64,000 nt of DNA from Paenibacillus_F chitinolyticus_A (GCF_045038035.1 NZ_CP173427.1:1-64000), one strand, 5' to 3'. Numbered from the stretch's first letter, positions 23,793 through 33,057 are shown. Numbers and translations: made by a program. Notes: generated from the letters alone by a model not told the origin.

Positions 23793-24854
23793 ATGGAGAT
23801 AGGGATAAGCACGTTTGTGGAAACGACGCCGGACGTTCATACCGGCGAGGTAATCAGCCACGCGCAAAGGCTGCGCGAGGTTGTGGAAGAGATCGTACTC
23901 GCCGATCGGGTGGGGCTGGACGTGTACGGGGTAGGGGAGCATCACCGCAAGGATTATGCGGCGTCTTCTCCCGCAATCGTACTCGCCGCGGCTGCGCCGC
24001 AGACGAGCCGTATCCGGCTGACCAGCGCGGTCACGGTGCTCTCTTCGGCGGACCCCGTGCGCGTCTTCCAGGATTTCGCCACGCTCGACGGCATATCGGG
24101 CGGGCGTGCGGAAATCATGGCGGGCCGGGGCTCTTTCATCGAGTCATTCCCGCTGTTCGGTTACGATCTGGACCATTACAACGAGCTGTTCGACGAGAAG
24201 CTGGAACTGCTTCTGAAGATCCGGGCGTCCGAGAAGGTGACCTGGCAGGGCGGCCACCGGCCCGCTATCGACAACCTGGGCGTGTATCCGCGGCCGGTTC
24301 AGGATCCCCTGCCGGTCTGGATCGGCAGCGGAGGCAACCAGGAATCCGTGGTACGCTCGGGCCTGCTTGGCCTGCCGCTTGTTCTGGCCATTATCGGGGG
24401 CAGCCCGATGCAGTTCGCGCCGCTCGTGCAGCTTTACAAGAAAGCGGCCGCCCACGCAGGACATGACGCCTCGAAGCTGCCGGTCGCCTCGCATTCGCAC
24501 GGCTTCATCGCCGAGACTACGGAGCTTGCGGCCGACAAGTTTTTCCCGTCTACCCAGGCCGTCATGAACGTGCTGGGACGGGAGCGGGGCTGGGGGCGTT
24601 ACGACCGCTCCAGCTTCGATTCCGCTCGTAGCTTCGACGGAGCCTTGTACGTAGGCGACCCGGAAACGGTCGCGCGGAAGATCGTTCATCTGCGCAAGAA
24701 CGTAGGCATCACCCGGTTTCTGCTGCACGTGCCGGTCGGCACGATGCCTCACGACGAAGTCATGCGAGCTATCGAGCTGCTGGGGACCGAAGTGGCGCCG
24801 CGGGTACGCGAGGAAGTTGCCGCATGGGAAGCGGAAGGCGAAGAGAGAGCTTAG
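23793..24854 (+). CDS. LLM-class flavin-dependent oxidoreductase
   Basis: 353 residues, a luciferase-like TIM-barrel monooxygenase. Typical parts are MEIGISTFVETTPDVHTGE at the start, GVGEHHRKDYAASSPAIVLAA, the strand LTSAVTVLSSADPVRVFQDFATLD, GRAEIMAGRGSF, and PLPVWIGSGGN. It binds reduced FMN or F420-like cofactor; Firmicutes members use FMN. Substrate unknown. AGGAGGCTGCAAA precedes the ATG. Possibly cotranscribed with the GNAT gene. Confidence 0.88.
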   Translation: MEIGISTFVETTPDVHTGEVISHAQRLREVVEEIVLADRVGLDVYGVGEHHRKDYAASSPAIVLAAAAPQTSRIRLTSAVTVLSSADPVRVFQDFATLDGISGGRAEIMAGRGSFIESFPLFGYDLDHYNELFDEKLELLLKIRASEKVTWQGGHRPAIDNLGVYPRPVQDPLPVWIGSGGNQESVVRSGLLGLPLVLAIIGGSPMQFAPLVQLYKKAAAHAGHDASKLPVASHSHGFIAETTELAADKFFPSTQAVMNVLGRERGWGRYDRSSFDSARSFDGALYVGDPETVARKIVHLRKNVGITRFLLHVPVGTMPHDEVMRAIELLGTEVAPRVREEVAAWEAEGEERA

Positions 24855-24957
24855 CCGGGCCGCACGGCTGAATATTAGCGTAAGAAGAATGCTTCTGCAT
24901 AGGACAGACCCGCAAGCCTGTCTGGCTGCGGGTCGGCAAAGCTCGAATTGGAATAGA

Positions 24958-25000
24958 AAAGGCCCGGTCAGCTGGTTGTGGAAGCTAAGACGGGCCTTTT
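24958..25000 (+). terminator. Intrinsic terminator of the LLM gene
   Basis: AGGCCCG (24960-24966) pairs with CGGGCCT (24991-24997), an inner AGC/GCT pair, and a T-run. Confidence 0.65.
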
Positions 25001-25032
25001 TTGTTCGCCGTCGGAGCAGCGGCATGAACGAC

Positions 25033-25062
25033 AAAAAAAGGAGCCGCTGTCAGCGGCTCCTT
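25033..25062 (-). terminator. Intrinsic terminator of the peptidase genes
   Basis: AAGGAGCCGCTG / CAGCGGCTCCTT with a single-base loop region; on the minus strand the stem is followed by seven Ts (25033-25039). Confidence 0.8.
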
Positions 25063-25089
25063 GCTGCGTCTTCCTGCTCTCTCCAATCC

Positions 25090-26487
25090 TTATTTGACCT
25101 GAACCCAGGCATCCCCTAACCAGGTATGGATGTGGTACCAGTCCTCCATCTGCTCAAAAGCCTTTACCGTCTGGGGGGACAGCTCCGACATAATGCCGGA
25201 GGAAGCACGGGGTTCACGGTACATGCGTGTTTTTTCGGTCAATTCGACCGTCGATTCCTTGACTTCGATTTTCCCCAGCAGGGGCTTGTTCACATGAACC
25301 CACGATTTGCCGAGCCAGGTATCGACGCGGAACCAGTTGCCGAGGCGCGCGTCCGCTTTTAACGGCTGCGCCGTCAGGGAAGCGCCGGTTTTGTTCCGGC
25401 TGTCCGCTTCCGAATAAAGGGGGAGGGGTTCCGTCAGAATAAGATCGAAGCTTTTGTATTCGACAGGAATCCGCTCCTTCCACAGCTCGAATCCTTGCTG
25501 GGCGGCAAACAAACCCATATCCCTGTTTTCGTTCCAGATGTGGGCGAATTCCGACAGAGGAAGGCTTCCTTCCCCGGCATATCTGCCGATTTCAGGCGTC
25601 AATCCGGGACGGCCGAGGGATTGGATAAACCAGTCGGTAAAGCCTCCGCCTGACGGGTTGGACTCCGGTTTAACGGGGGTGTACCCGGTCATGGCCGCAA
25701 CCTGGGACATGATTTCGCGGTCCCTCTCCAGATTCTTCTCCAGGGTATGGAAATTCCAGTACAGGATGCTTCCGGAGGAGTGGTAAGACAGCTCCATATC
25801 CGGATCGACTTCTTTGGTGAAGGCGACCATAGCCTTCGTTTCCGCGGTCTGGAGCGGCTCGTCCCCTTTGAAATTTTTGTAATACGGACGGCCGGAATCA
25901 TTGCGGATAGATTTCCATTCCGCCGGATATTGGCGGTTCAGGTCGATGCCTTCCGCATTCGCCTTCCACCGCGAAAAGTCGGAACTTTTCTCATTCATAG
26001 CGAGAAGGCCGGCGCGGGCCTCGCTCGGAAAAGCGGATACGCCCTTCTGCTGAAGCGTGACGCCGTCGGGGTTGACCATGGGCACGAACCAGATGGACGT
26101 GTTGTTCAGAACGGATTGAAGAGCCCGGCCGTTCATAGCCCCGTTGCGGACATAAAGCTGGGCATATTGGTCGATCATGTTCATGACCAGGTTGGTGGTC
26201 ATCCATTCCCTGGCATGATGCGAAGCGTTAATCAGCACTTTCGCGTCGCCCGTTCCGAGCCGGACGGCCCAGATATCGCGTCCGTAGCGCGTTTTGCCGA
26301 TGGACTTATATTCGATAAGGTCGGGATAAGACTTGGCAAGCTGCCGGATATCTTCTGTCATTTGTTCATAAGTATACGTCTGATTGGGGTTCACGATATC
26401 CGTCGTTTCCGCATGGGCTGCTGCTGCGAATAGGAAAGGAACAAGGGCGAAGACAACAAGGAGCATTCCCCGCATTTTTTTAGGCAT
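25090..26487 (-). CDS. Exported M14 zinc carboxypeptidase with two SH3-like repeats
   Basis: 465 residues from ATG 26487 (GGGAAG upstream). A signal peptide (to about residue 23, AHAETT) is followed by a zinc carboxypeptidase domain: ligands in NASHHAREW (H and E of HxxE), LSYHSSGS (His), and catalytic Glu in GLTPEIGRY; substrate-side DLNRQYP is also present. The last 110 residues contain two similar motifs, WFRVDTWLGKSWVHV and WYHIHTWLGDAWVQV, resembling bacterial SH3 cell-wall-binding repeats. The enzyme likely trims peptides of the cell wall or external peptides. Its gene follows the C39-like gene by 47 bp. Confidence 0.9.
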   Translation of the reverse strand: MPKKMRGMLLVVFALVPFLFAAAAHAETTDIVNPNQTYTYEQMTEDIRQLAKSYPDLIEYKSIGKTRYGRDIWAVRLGTGDAKVLINASHHAREWMTTNLVMNMIDQYAQLYVRNGAMNGRALQSVLNNTSIWFVPMVNPDGVTLQQKGVSAFPSEARAGLLAMNEKSSDFSRWKANAEGIDLNRQYPAEWKSIRNDSGRPYYKNFKGDEPLQTAETKAMVAFTKEVDPDMELSYHSSGSILYWNFHTLEKNLERDREIMSQVAAMTGYTPVKPESNPSGGGFTDWFIQSLGRPGLTPEIGRYAGEGSLPLSEFAHIWNENRDMGLFAAQQGFELWKERIPVEYKSFDLILTEPLPLYSEADSRNKTGASLTAQPLKADARLGNWFRVDTWLGKSWVHVNKPLLGKIEVKESTVELTEKTRMYREPRASSGIMSELSPQTVKAFEQMEDWYHIHTWLGDAWVQVK

Positions 26488-26534
26488 GGTACGGCACTTC
26501 CCTTTGGATAGATTCAGGTGGTAAAAAGCAACGA

Positions 26535-27989
26535 TCAGACTTCGGGGAGCAGGCTGATGGCCTGCCGGCCCATTTGTTCCCAAGCCTCTTTAAAAGGCTG
26601 CTTGGCCACGCGGCCTGTTTTGTTCTGCGGGTCGCGGATGTAGATGTAATCTTCATCGTATCCGACCATAACGACGGAATGTTCCTTCTTCGTCAGCCAG
26701 ATCGGGCCGTCCGGAGTCATCCACGTCTGGAAGTAAAAAGGCTCCAGCTCACGGAACGTTACGTTGGAAATGACCCATACCGGAGTGCCGGTTCCCACGA
26801 AATGCAGAACATCTTCGAACTCCGTACCGGTAAGGTCGACAACCCGCCCGGGCAAATAGCGTTCCGCGAGCTCGTACACCGGCCCGTGATAAACCCCGAA
26901 GCCGGGATTATTGAACGAGTACATGTCACCGACGAACCCACGGTGCGGGCTTCCGAAGGAAATGACGCCGTTTTTCTCGCTGTAGGGAGTCGGGTCCTTG
27001 CGGATTTCAGCCGCCAGCGTCATTTTGTCAACCGGCACCCCGGCGAACTGGAGCAGCGAAGCGAGCGCCGTCACTTCGCAGCCGCGGGGCAGCTCGGGAA
27101 GCTGGCGGATAAGCCGGACGTCGATATAAACGGGCTGCTTGGAAGGACCGCCGAATGTCCAGACGGGTTTCGCGGCCGTTTTGTAGGCAACGAAGCTATT
27201 AGCGTATTTCTTGGCGTGGCCGACCGCATCGGCATAGCTCTCATAGTAGGCCAGAAACTTGTCGCTCTGGTAGACCCGGTAAGGAGGGAAGCTGTCCCAT
27301 ACGACGGCATCCTTGCGGTTTTTGACAGTTGCGTTCGCGTACTGCTTCGCAAAGGATACGGCTTCCTGCTGTGCAGCGAATCCGTCCAGGAATTTGTCAT
27401 GCTGATAGACGCGGTAAGACATGCCTTCCTTCAACGCGGTATTTTTGTCGATGGGAGCGTCCTGGACCGTGCCGGAGCCTGTTGCGGGCGTCCGTCTGCC
27501 GGAGATCCGGATGAAACCGTCTTCATAGTCGACATGGCTGCCGAGAGATTCGGCGATGCTGCGCAGCGGTACGAACGTCACATTGTTCCTCAAAATGGGA
27601 TGAACGGAGAGCGAGTGATCCTGCCCGTTGACGGTTAGCTGCCTGCTGCCTACGGCGAACATGATTTGGCGATCGTAGGTGGCCATCGTCACCGTCTGTG
27701 TCGCCTGTACCCAGTCCACTTTGGCACCCAGCGCTTCCGATACGAAGCGGAGGGGGACGAAAGTCGTGTCCTGCTCCAGAAACGGCACGGCGGTGGCGTC
27801 CTCCGGACTGATAGGAACAAGCTCCCGGTCTATGGAGGCCAGGCTGCTGTCTATTCGCAGCACGATTTCTTTTTCGCTTTTGGCGGCAAAAAGCGGTTGA
27901 ATAGGCAGTAAGACCTGCATGGAAACCGATAAGAGCAGGACCCATCCAATGCGCTTGCCGCCTTTCTGGGGGCGGGTATGTTTTTTCAT
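26535..27989 (-). CDS. Exported C39-like peptidase with copper-amine-oxidase-N-like domain
   Basis: 484 residues. Signal peptide (about 1-35), then a stalk-type domain made of two TFVPLRFVSEALG / TFVPLRSIAESLG units (about 40-165), often annotated as copper amine oxidase N-terminal domain though no copper enzyme follows. Next are two tandem repeats of about 45 residues, each starting YRVYQ(H/S)DKFL. The C-terminal 200 residues form a papain-like C39-type domain with Cys in LPRGCEVTALASLLQ and His in KKEHSVVMVGYDEDYIYIRDP. Such proteins are thought to cleave or bind peptides at the cell surface. Probably cotranscribed with the M14 peptidase. Confidence 0.82.
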   Translation of the reverse strand: MKKHTRPQKGGKRIGWVLLLSVSMQVLLPIQPLFAAKSEKEIVLRIDSSLASIDRELVPISPEDATAVPFLEQDTTFVPLRFVSEALGAKVDWVQATQTVTMATYDRQIMFAVGSRQLTVNGQDHSLSVHPILRNNVTFVPLRSIAESLGSHVDYEDGFIRISGRRTPATGSGTVQDAPIDKNTALKEGMSYRVYQHDKFLDGFAAQQEAVSFAKQYANATVKNRKDAVVWDSFPPYRVYQSDKFLAYYESYADAVGHAKKYANSFVAYKTAAKPVWTFGGPSKQPVYIDVRLIRQLPELPRGCEVTALASLLQFAGVPVDKMTLAAEIRKDPTPYSEKNGVISFGSPHRGFVGDMYSFNNPGFGVYHGPVYELAERYLPGRVVDLTGTEFEDVLHFVGTGTPVWVISNVTFRELEPFYFQTWMTPDGPIWLTKKEHSVVMVGYDEDYIYIRDPQNKTGRVAKQPFKEAWEQMGRQAISLLPEV

Positions 27990-28246
27990 CGCAGTCGTCC
28001 TTTTTCGTTGAAATGCTTGAGTTTACACGCTTATTGCCTGATAATTCGCGTATAATACAGGTATTCACTCGTAAACGGCATGGATAAAGGCACAAAAACT
28101 CCCTTTATGGTAACAAAGTGAGGGTTACAGCAAGGTTACAAAAAAACGGAAATATTCGACAAAAACCGGAAAATTCTGTTGCCTGGAAGGATGCGCAGCC
28201 TTTAAAATAGGAAAAAAGACCTGCGGAACGCGTTTGGGGGAGTAAG
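27990..28246. other. Divergent promoter region, nothing definite
   Basis: About 255 bp between two divergent genes. A TATAAT-like stretch (28051-28056) lies here but no -35 box at correct distance was found for either strand. Confidence 0.3.
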
Positions 28247-29776
28247 ATGCATAGGCATGTTGAAGACGGGGTAACCGTTCATTACAACGAATATCCGCCG
28301 GAAGAAGGGAACGGCCAGACCCTCGTTTTCCTGCATGGGCTCGGTTTGGACAGGACGATATGGAACGGCCTGCTTCCTTATTTCGCCGGTCATTACCGCA
28401 TTGTGCTTTATGACCTTCCGGGACATGGGCTCAACACGGAGTTACAGGAAAACAGCTTAGACTGGGACTTTGTGACCGCCGATTTGCGGAGAGTTATGAA
28501 AGCGCTTGAAATTACGTCGGCTCATCTCGTAGGACACGGGATAGGGGCGAGCGCAGCCGTCCAGTTCTGCCGTTCCTATCCTGAATGCGTGGATCGTCTT
28601 GTGCTGATTTCACTTCCCGTTAAAATACCGGCCGATCTTATCCGCAGAAAGATAGCGGAGCGTAAACGGCTGATAAAAGAGGGGGTAGATGGTTTAGCGG
28701 CTGAACTGGCTGCCTTTAAAACTTCGCTCCCTGTTCATACCTCTGCATTTCAGGTAGTCAGGGATGCTTACCGGCGGATGAATCCGGATGTGTATGTCGG
28801 CTTTATGGAGCTTTTTACGGAAGGAGACGGCTGGAAGGAATTAAAATTCATCGCCCGCCATACCCTCGTTCTGGCGGGGGAGTACGATCCTATTTATGTA
28901 ACGGCGGCTTCGCTGGCGGTCGGAGTTCTGCCCAGCGCGTCCTTTCTGATCGTGCCCGGTGCGGCGAATATGCCCTTTGTGGAACAGCCGGGTACGACGG
29001 CGCTGTGGATCGAACGATTTTTGCATCGAAAAGACAGCCGGCCTTTAGCGGATGAGCCGCTGGTCAGAGAGCTGCGGGATACGCTTCAGCTTTTCCTGGA
29101 CGAAGGAGAGAAGCAGGCGGCGCTTGCCCAGGTGCTTAAGATCGACCTGCTCGGATCTTTCCGGGTCTTTTTGAATGGGAGGGAGATGGTGGACGGGTGG
29201 AACCGGCGCTATGCGAAGAGTTTGCTGGTGTACATGATCTTCCATCCGACTGCAACGCGGGAGGAGCTGTGCGACGCCCTGTTCCCGCAAATTTCCGGCA
29301 AAGCGGCTCTGCGGAATCTCAAAGTCTATCTGAATCATTTCAAAAATATGCTGCAAAGTTTCGAAGGAGGGTCTTCCATCGTTTCCGTCGATCGGGAATA
29401 TGTCAGACTGCTCTGTCTCCTGCGCTGCGATTTGCTGGACTTTTTAAAGGAACTGGAAGAGATCCGCACTATTGATGAGAACCGCCGGTATGAACCGGCC
29501 GGCCGCCTGCTCGCCAGGCTTCCGGACCCTTTGCTGCCGGGTCTGTACGATGAGTGGTTTGTCGAGAAGAAGAATTGGATGGAAATGGAAGTTGCCGACC
29601 TGGCCTCCTGGATGGCGGAGAAGGAGGAGCTGCGCGGCAGCCGCCAGCGTGCGGAGGCATACCGCCAAATGGCGGCAAGGTTCCTCTTTGATCGGGAACC
29701 TGAATATAGGGAGGGGGCGGCGGCGAACGGGAGACGGGGAAAAACAGCAGAGGAGCGCAGACGGAAGAACGGGTAG
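28247..29776 (+). CDS. Catalytically dead alpha/beta-hydrolase fused to a SARP-like winged helix
   Basis: 509 residues, no signal peptide; GGGGGAG precedes the ATG. Residues 1-265 are an alpha/beta-hydrolase (FLHGLGLDRTIWNGLLP, YDLPGHG, LVLAGEYDP). The nucleophile elbow, normally GHSxG, reads GHGIG with Gly98 in the Ser place, and the His site normally GAGHMPF reads GAANMPF with Asn241; only Asp214 of the triad remains. Residues about 299-370 (IDLLGSFRVFLNGREMVDGW, YAKSLLVYMIFHPTATREELCDALFP, LRNLKVYLNHFKNML) match the OmpR/SARP-type winged helix found at the start of BTAD regulators, and a helical tail follows. The simplest reading is a ligand-sensing transcription factor that reuses a hydrolase pocket. 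Targets are unknown; the adjacent efflux pump gene is convergent. Confidence 0.8.
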   Translation: MHRHVEDGVTVHYNEYPPEEGNGQTLVFLHGLGLDRTIWNGLLPYFAGHYRIVLYDLPGHGLNTELQENSLDWDFVTADLRRVMKALEITSAHLVGHGIGASAAVQFCRSYPECVDRLVLISLPVKIPADLIRRKIAERKRLIKEGVDGLAAELAAFKTSLPVHTSAFQVVRDAYRRMNPDVYVGFMELFTEGDGWKELKFIARHTLVLAGEYDPIYVTAASLAVGVLPSASFLIVPGAANMPFVEQPGTTALWIERFLHRKDSRPLADEPLVRELRDTLQLFLDEGEKQAALAQVLKIDLLGSFRVFLNGREMVDGWNRRYAKSLLVYMIFHPTATREELCDALFPQISGKAALRNLKVYLNHFKNMLQSFEGGSSIVSVDREYVRLLCLLRCDLLDFLKELEEIRTIDENRRYEPAGRLLARLPDPLLPGLYDEWFVEKKNWMEMEVADLASWMAEKEELRGSRQRAEAYRQMAARFLFDREPEYREGAAANGRRGKTAEERRRKNG

Positions 29777-29786
29777 GAAGCCGGTT

Positions 29787-31241
29787 CTATGGGTGTGTTT
29801 TCGGTTGAACGCTCCGAACCGGTTCAGGCTGGACGCGGCGCCGCTTTTCCAGATAAAAGCTGAGGCCCAGCAGGGCTATGGCGCCCGCGCACAGCCAGAC
29901 GTTGATTTCAAAAACCGAACTCAATGCGCCGGGAAGCCGGTCCGGTTCCGAAGAAGCGGACGGAGCCGCCCCTTGGACGACTCCGAGCCCCAAAGCCGCT
30001 CCGACGACCATGCCCAAGTTGCGGGTTAACGCGATCATTCCTCCTATAGAGCCTACGTGCTCTTTCGGCGCATGATGGAGAATGGTGCTGTTGTTCGGCG
30101 AAGTAATCAGGCCCATGCCGAGGCCGACCAGTGCCAGAAGGGCGGCCAATCCCGCCATAGGCAGCACACCGAGGCCGAGGGAGAAAACAGCCGCACCGCC
30201 GCCCATGGCAAGCAGTCCGAGAAGGACGAGCAAACCCGAACCGAAGCGGTCGGATAAGTGACCCGCGAACGGACCGGTAACGGCCAGCAGAATCGGATAG
30301 GCCGTCATGACTGCCCCGGCGGCCGACGGGGACATCCCGGCTACGCCCGACAAGTAGAACGGGAGGGTCACCAGAAAGCTGTTGGCGAGCACGAATGCCA
30401 CGCAGCTGATGATCAGGCCGGCGGACAGTGCGGGAATCCGGAAGGCCCGTACGGGGATAAAAGGATTCGCCTGCCTCCGCTCCCAGATCAGGAAGACGGT
30501 CAGAAGGAGCGCGGCCGAAACCAGCACGGCCGCCGTTACCGGAGACAGCCATCCCCGTGAGGTGCCGCCGGATATCGTCCATATGACCGAGCTGATGATC
30601 GCCATGAACATCAAGCCTCCGATGGAATCGAAAGGAGCGGATGGCTGCTTCTCCCTAGCGGGAGCGGGCGGAATGAAGCGGAAGGCCAGCAGGGTAGCGA
30701 GGGCCGCCACGGGCACGTGGATCAGGAACAGCCAGTGCCAATTGAGCCACTCCGCAACCACTCCGCCGGCGATAGGTCCGCTCATGGCACCGAGAGCGAC
30801 GGCGGTATTGACCGTGCCCAGCGCACGCCCCCTGTTTTGCTTGGGCAGGTGAAGGGTGATCAGGGCCATATTGGTCGCCTGAAACATGGCCGCGCCGACC
30901 GCCTGCACGATTCTGAAATCCAGCAGCGCTCCTATGTTCGGGGAGAAGGCCACCAGTACCGAGCTGATGCCAAACAGGATATACCCTAGATTATGGATAA
31001 GACGGAAGCCCCAGCGGTCTCCCAGCTTGCCCATGACGGGCAGCAAAGAGGCGATAACGAGCAGATAGCCGGTTGTGATCCACTGGGCCGTACCGAGCGT
31101 AGTGCCGAAGACAGCGGCGAATTGGGGCAGAGAGACATTCACGATCCCGGCCGTAAAATGCGAAATAAAAGCGCCTAGGCAAATAGCCGTTACCATGAGC
31201 GAAGGACGCAGTACCTTTGTCCGTGATCCTGCTGTTTGCAC
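29787..31241 (-). CDS. MFS multidrug transporter, DHA2 (14-helix) family
   Basis: 484 residues with about fourteen membrane helices. It starts at GTG 31241, 7 bp after GGGAGGTGA. Family motifs: NVSLPQFAAVFG, WITTGYLLVIASLLPVMGKLGDRWG (motif A), ATNMALITLHLPKQNRGRALG, and AVALGAMSGPIAGGVVAEW (motif C of proton-driven exporters). It exports drugs or toxic metabolites in exchange for protons. The MarR-type gene upstream on the same strand is interrupted, so expression may be constitutive. A likely operator lies at 31262-31282. Confidence 0.88.
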   Translation of the reverse strand: MQTAGSRTKVLRPSLMVTAICLGAFISHFTAGIVNVSLPQFAAVFGTTLGTAQWITTGYLLVIASLLPVMGKLGDRWGFRLIHNLGYILFGISSVLVAFSPNIGALLDFRIVQAVGAAMFQATNMALITLHLPKQNRGRALGTVNTAVALGAMSGPIAGGVVAEWLNWHWLFLIHVPVAALATLLAFRFIPPAPAREKQPSAPFDSIGGLMFMAIISSVIWTISGGTSRGWLSPVTAAVLVSAALLLTVFLIWERRQANPFIPVRAFRIPALSAGLIISCVAFVLANSFLVTLPFYLSGVAGMSPSAAGAVMTAYPILLAVTGPFAGHLSDRFGSGLLVLLGLLAMGGGAAVFSLGLGVLPMAGLAALLALVGLGMGLITSPNNSTILHHAPKEHVGSIGGMIALTRNLGMVVGAALGLGVVQGAAPSASSEPDRLPGALSSVFEINVWLCAGAIALLGLSFYLEKRRRVQPEPVRSVQPKTHP

Positions 31242-31261
31242 AATCGGTCACCTCCCGTTAA

Positions 31262-31282
31262 TTGGTATAGCTACTAAACTAA
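31262..31282 (-). promoter_or_regulatory. MarR-type operator before the efflux gene
   Basis: A 21-bp imperfect palindrome of the form TTxGTxTAGxxxCTAxACxAA lies about 20 bp upstream of the efflux gene start. 15 of 21 positions recur at 31796-31816, immediately before the MarR gene. Confidence 0.6.
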
Positions 31283-31326
31283 TTAGACAAAAAAATAAGG
31301 CGCTGTTCCAAAGATTTTTTAAATTC

Positions 31327-31791
31327 TTATTTTTTTAAAAGAGTGATCAATTTCTCGATACAAGTATCGAATACTTCGATTTCCTGCTTGGTCAGCTGCT
31401 CCTGGAGCTGATCGTAGAAGGCGCGATGCACTTCTTCGTGGGCCGCATACGCGTCCTTTCCTTTACCGGTAAGCGAAATCAGCGTGCCCCGGGAATCTTC
31501 CGGATGAGGTGAACGCACCACCAGGTCCTTGGCCTCCAGACGCACAATAAGCTGCGTCACCGCTCCCTATGTGATTTCCAGCCTCCCGGCCAGTTCGCTC
31601 ATAAGAATGCCGCCCTCTGTTCCGATCGCCTCGATCGTGTGGATTTCGCTGGGAGTGAGCGGCCCCGCGCTTCCGAAAGTCTGAGGGCGCCGTTCAAGCC
31701 GGCGAAGCTGCAGGATCAGACGGCCGAGACTGCGGCCTCCGTTATTGTGGCCCGTGCTGTTGTTAGTCTGAGAAGTTCTATTCTTTTCCAT
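31327..31791 (-). pseudogene. MarR-family regulator gene interrupted by an in-frame stop
   Basis: The reading frame from ATG 31791 to TAA 31327 would encode about 154 residues of a MarR protein but has TAG at 31567-31569, in the DNA-recognition helix: MSELAGRLEIT-stop-GAVTQLIVRLEAKDLV. The family normally has Lys or Gln there (ITKGAVTQ), so one substitution from AAG or CAG explains it. The wing (SPHPEDSRGTLISLTGKG) and dimer helices downstream are intact. No start with a ribosome binding site restores a DNA-binding protein. The regulator probably repressed the DHA2 pump that follows on the same strand. A sequencing error is the main alternative. Confidence 0.78.
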
Positions 31792-31795
31792 AAAA

Positions 31796-31816
31796 TTAGT
31801 ATAGTTCCTAAATCAT
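31796..31816 (-). promoter_or_regulatory. Second MarR-type operator before marR
   Basis: TTAGTATAG and CCTAAA halves match the site at 31262-31282 and lie directly upstream of the MarR start, consistent with autorepression. Confidence 0.5.
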
Positions 31817-32036
31817 CTACATGTCAAAGACAATCTGCTATAATTGGTGAGAAGGGCTTACGCTTCTTCCCTATAACCGGCAAGGAGAACTGCGGACCAT
31901 GATCATCCAATTCATTCGATATCGTTAATGAAAGGTACAGCTAAGCCAAACTCTCCCGTTTTTTTGCGAATGGGTCAGGGTTTGTTTATCTGTGCCTTTT
32001 TCATTCAACTATTCGAATGAACGGGGTGTTTTTGGC

Positions 32037-32930
32037 ATGTCCACTCAAAGAAACAGAAACGAGGCTGCCCAGCTCTTGGCGGCCCATGAAACGATATTCA
32101 GTTGTCCGGTTTGCGCCGGGCGGATGTCGATAATAGAGGGAAAAAGCCTGCGCTGCGGCGTGGGGCACAATTTCGATCTTGCGAGAGAAGGATACCTGAA
32201 TCTGCTGCCGCAAGCCGTTAAGACCAAATACGGCAAAAATCTTTTCGCGGCCCGGAAAACCGTCAACGAAAACGGGCTTTTCGATCCGGTACGCGATTAT
32301 ATCGGCGATCGGATAACGGAGGCCGTGCTACCGGATAAACGGCACCGTAAAATCCGCATACTGGATGCCGGATGCGGGGAGGGTACGCTTTTATCCGGCA
32401 TTAGAAGGCGGCTGAGCGGCCGGACGGGCGCCGAACCATTGGCGGTCGGCATGGATTTGGCGAAGGAGGGCGTCCGGCTGGCGTCCAAAGGAGATTCGGG
32501 TGCGCTGTGGTGCGCCGCAGATCTTGCGAACGCGCCGTTTAAGACGGCCGGCTTCGACGTGATTCTGAACATCCTGTCGCCTTCCAATTATGCGGAGTTC
32601 CGCAGACTGCTGGACGCAGAAGGGCTGCTGATCAAGGTCATCCCGGAAGAAAACTATCTGCGCGAAATCCGTCAAATGTTATACGCTGGCACGGACCGGG
32701 AATTTTTCACGAGCGGTCCCGCCGTTGAACGGTTCCGGGAGCGCTTCAAGATACTGGACAGCCGGCGCCTCCGGTATTCCTGGCGGTTTGGCCCCGAACT
32801 GCTGGAGCCTCTGCTGAGCATGACGCCTTTAGCCTGGGGAGCCCGGGATGAACGGCTGCGGGAAGCATCGGCCATGGCGATGGATGAAGTCACGGTGGAC
32901 GTAACCGTTCTCTGGGGCAGACCCTTATAA
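32037..32930 (+). CDS. rlmA: RlmA-type 23S rRNA guanine-N1 methyltransferase
   Basis: 297 residues from ATG 32037 (CGGGG upstream). A zinc-binding N-terminal module (CPVC ... LRCGVGHNFDLAREGYLNLL) precedes a Rossmann methyltransferase with the SAM motif ILDAGCGEGTLLS and the segment GFDVILNILSP. This layout is that of RlmA(I)/RlmA(II), which methylate N1 of G745 or G748 in helix 35 of 23S rRNA; the Gram-positive RlmA(II)/TlrB form can lower macrolide susceptibility. Which base is modified cannot be read from sequence. Monocistronic. Confidence 0.88.
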   Translation: MSTQRNRNEAAQLLAAHETIFSCPVCAGRMSIIEGKSLRCGVGHNFDLAREGYLNLLPQAVKTKYGKNLFAARKTVNENGLFDPVRDYIGDRITEAVLPDKRHRKIRILDAGCGEGTLLSGIRRRLSGRTGAEPLAVGMDLAKEGVRLASKGDSGALWCAADLANAPFKTAGFDVILNILSPSNYAEFRRLLDAEGLLIKVIPEENYLREIRQMLYAGTDREFFTSGPAVERFRERFKILDSRRLRYSWRFGPELLEPLLSMTPLAWGARDERLREASAMAMDEVTVDVTVLWGRPL

Positions 32931-32966
32931 CCCTGATGTAATTCCGCCGGAATCCCGTAAAATCCA

Positions 32967-33003
32967 AGCAGCTGTGCACTCGTGCAGGCTGCTTTTTTTT
33001 TTG
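32967..33003 (+). terminator. Intrinsic terminator of rlmA
   Basis: AGCAGC and GCTGCT enclose an inner TGCA/TGCA stem; about ten Ts follow. Confidence 0.75.
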
Positions 33004-33057
33004 CGGAGAAGGGAATAATACGGACACCCCAAATACATCGGATACCGGAGGTTTTTT

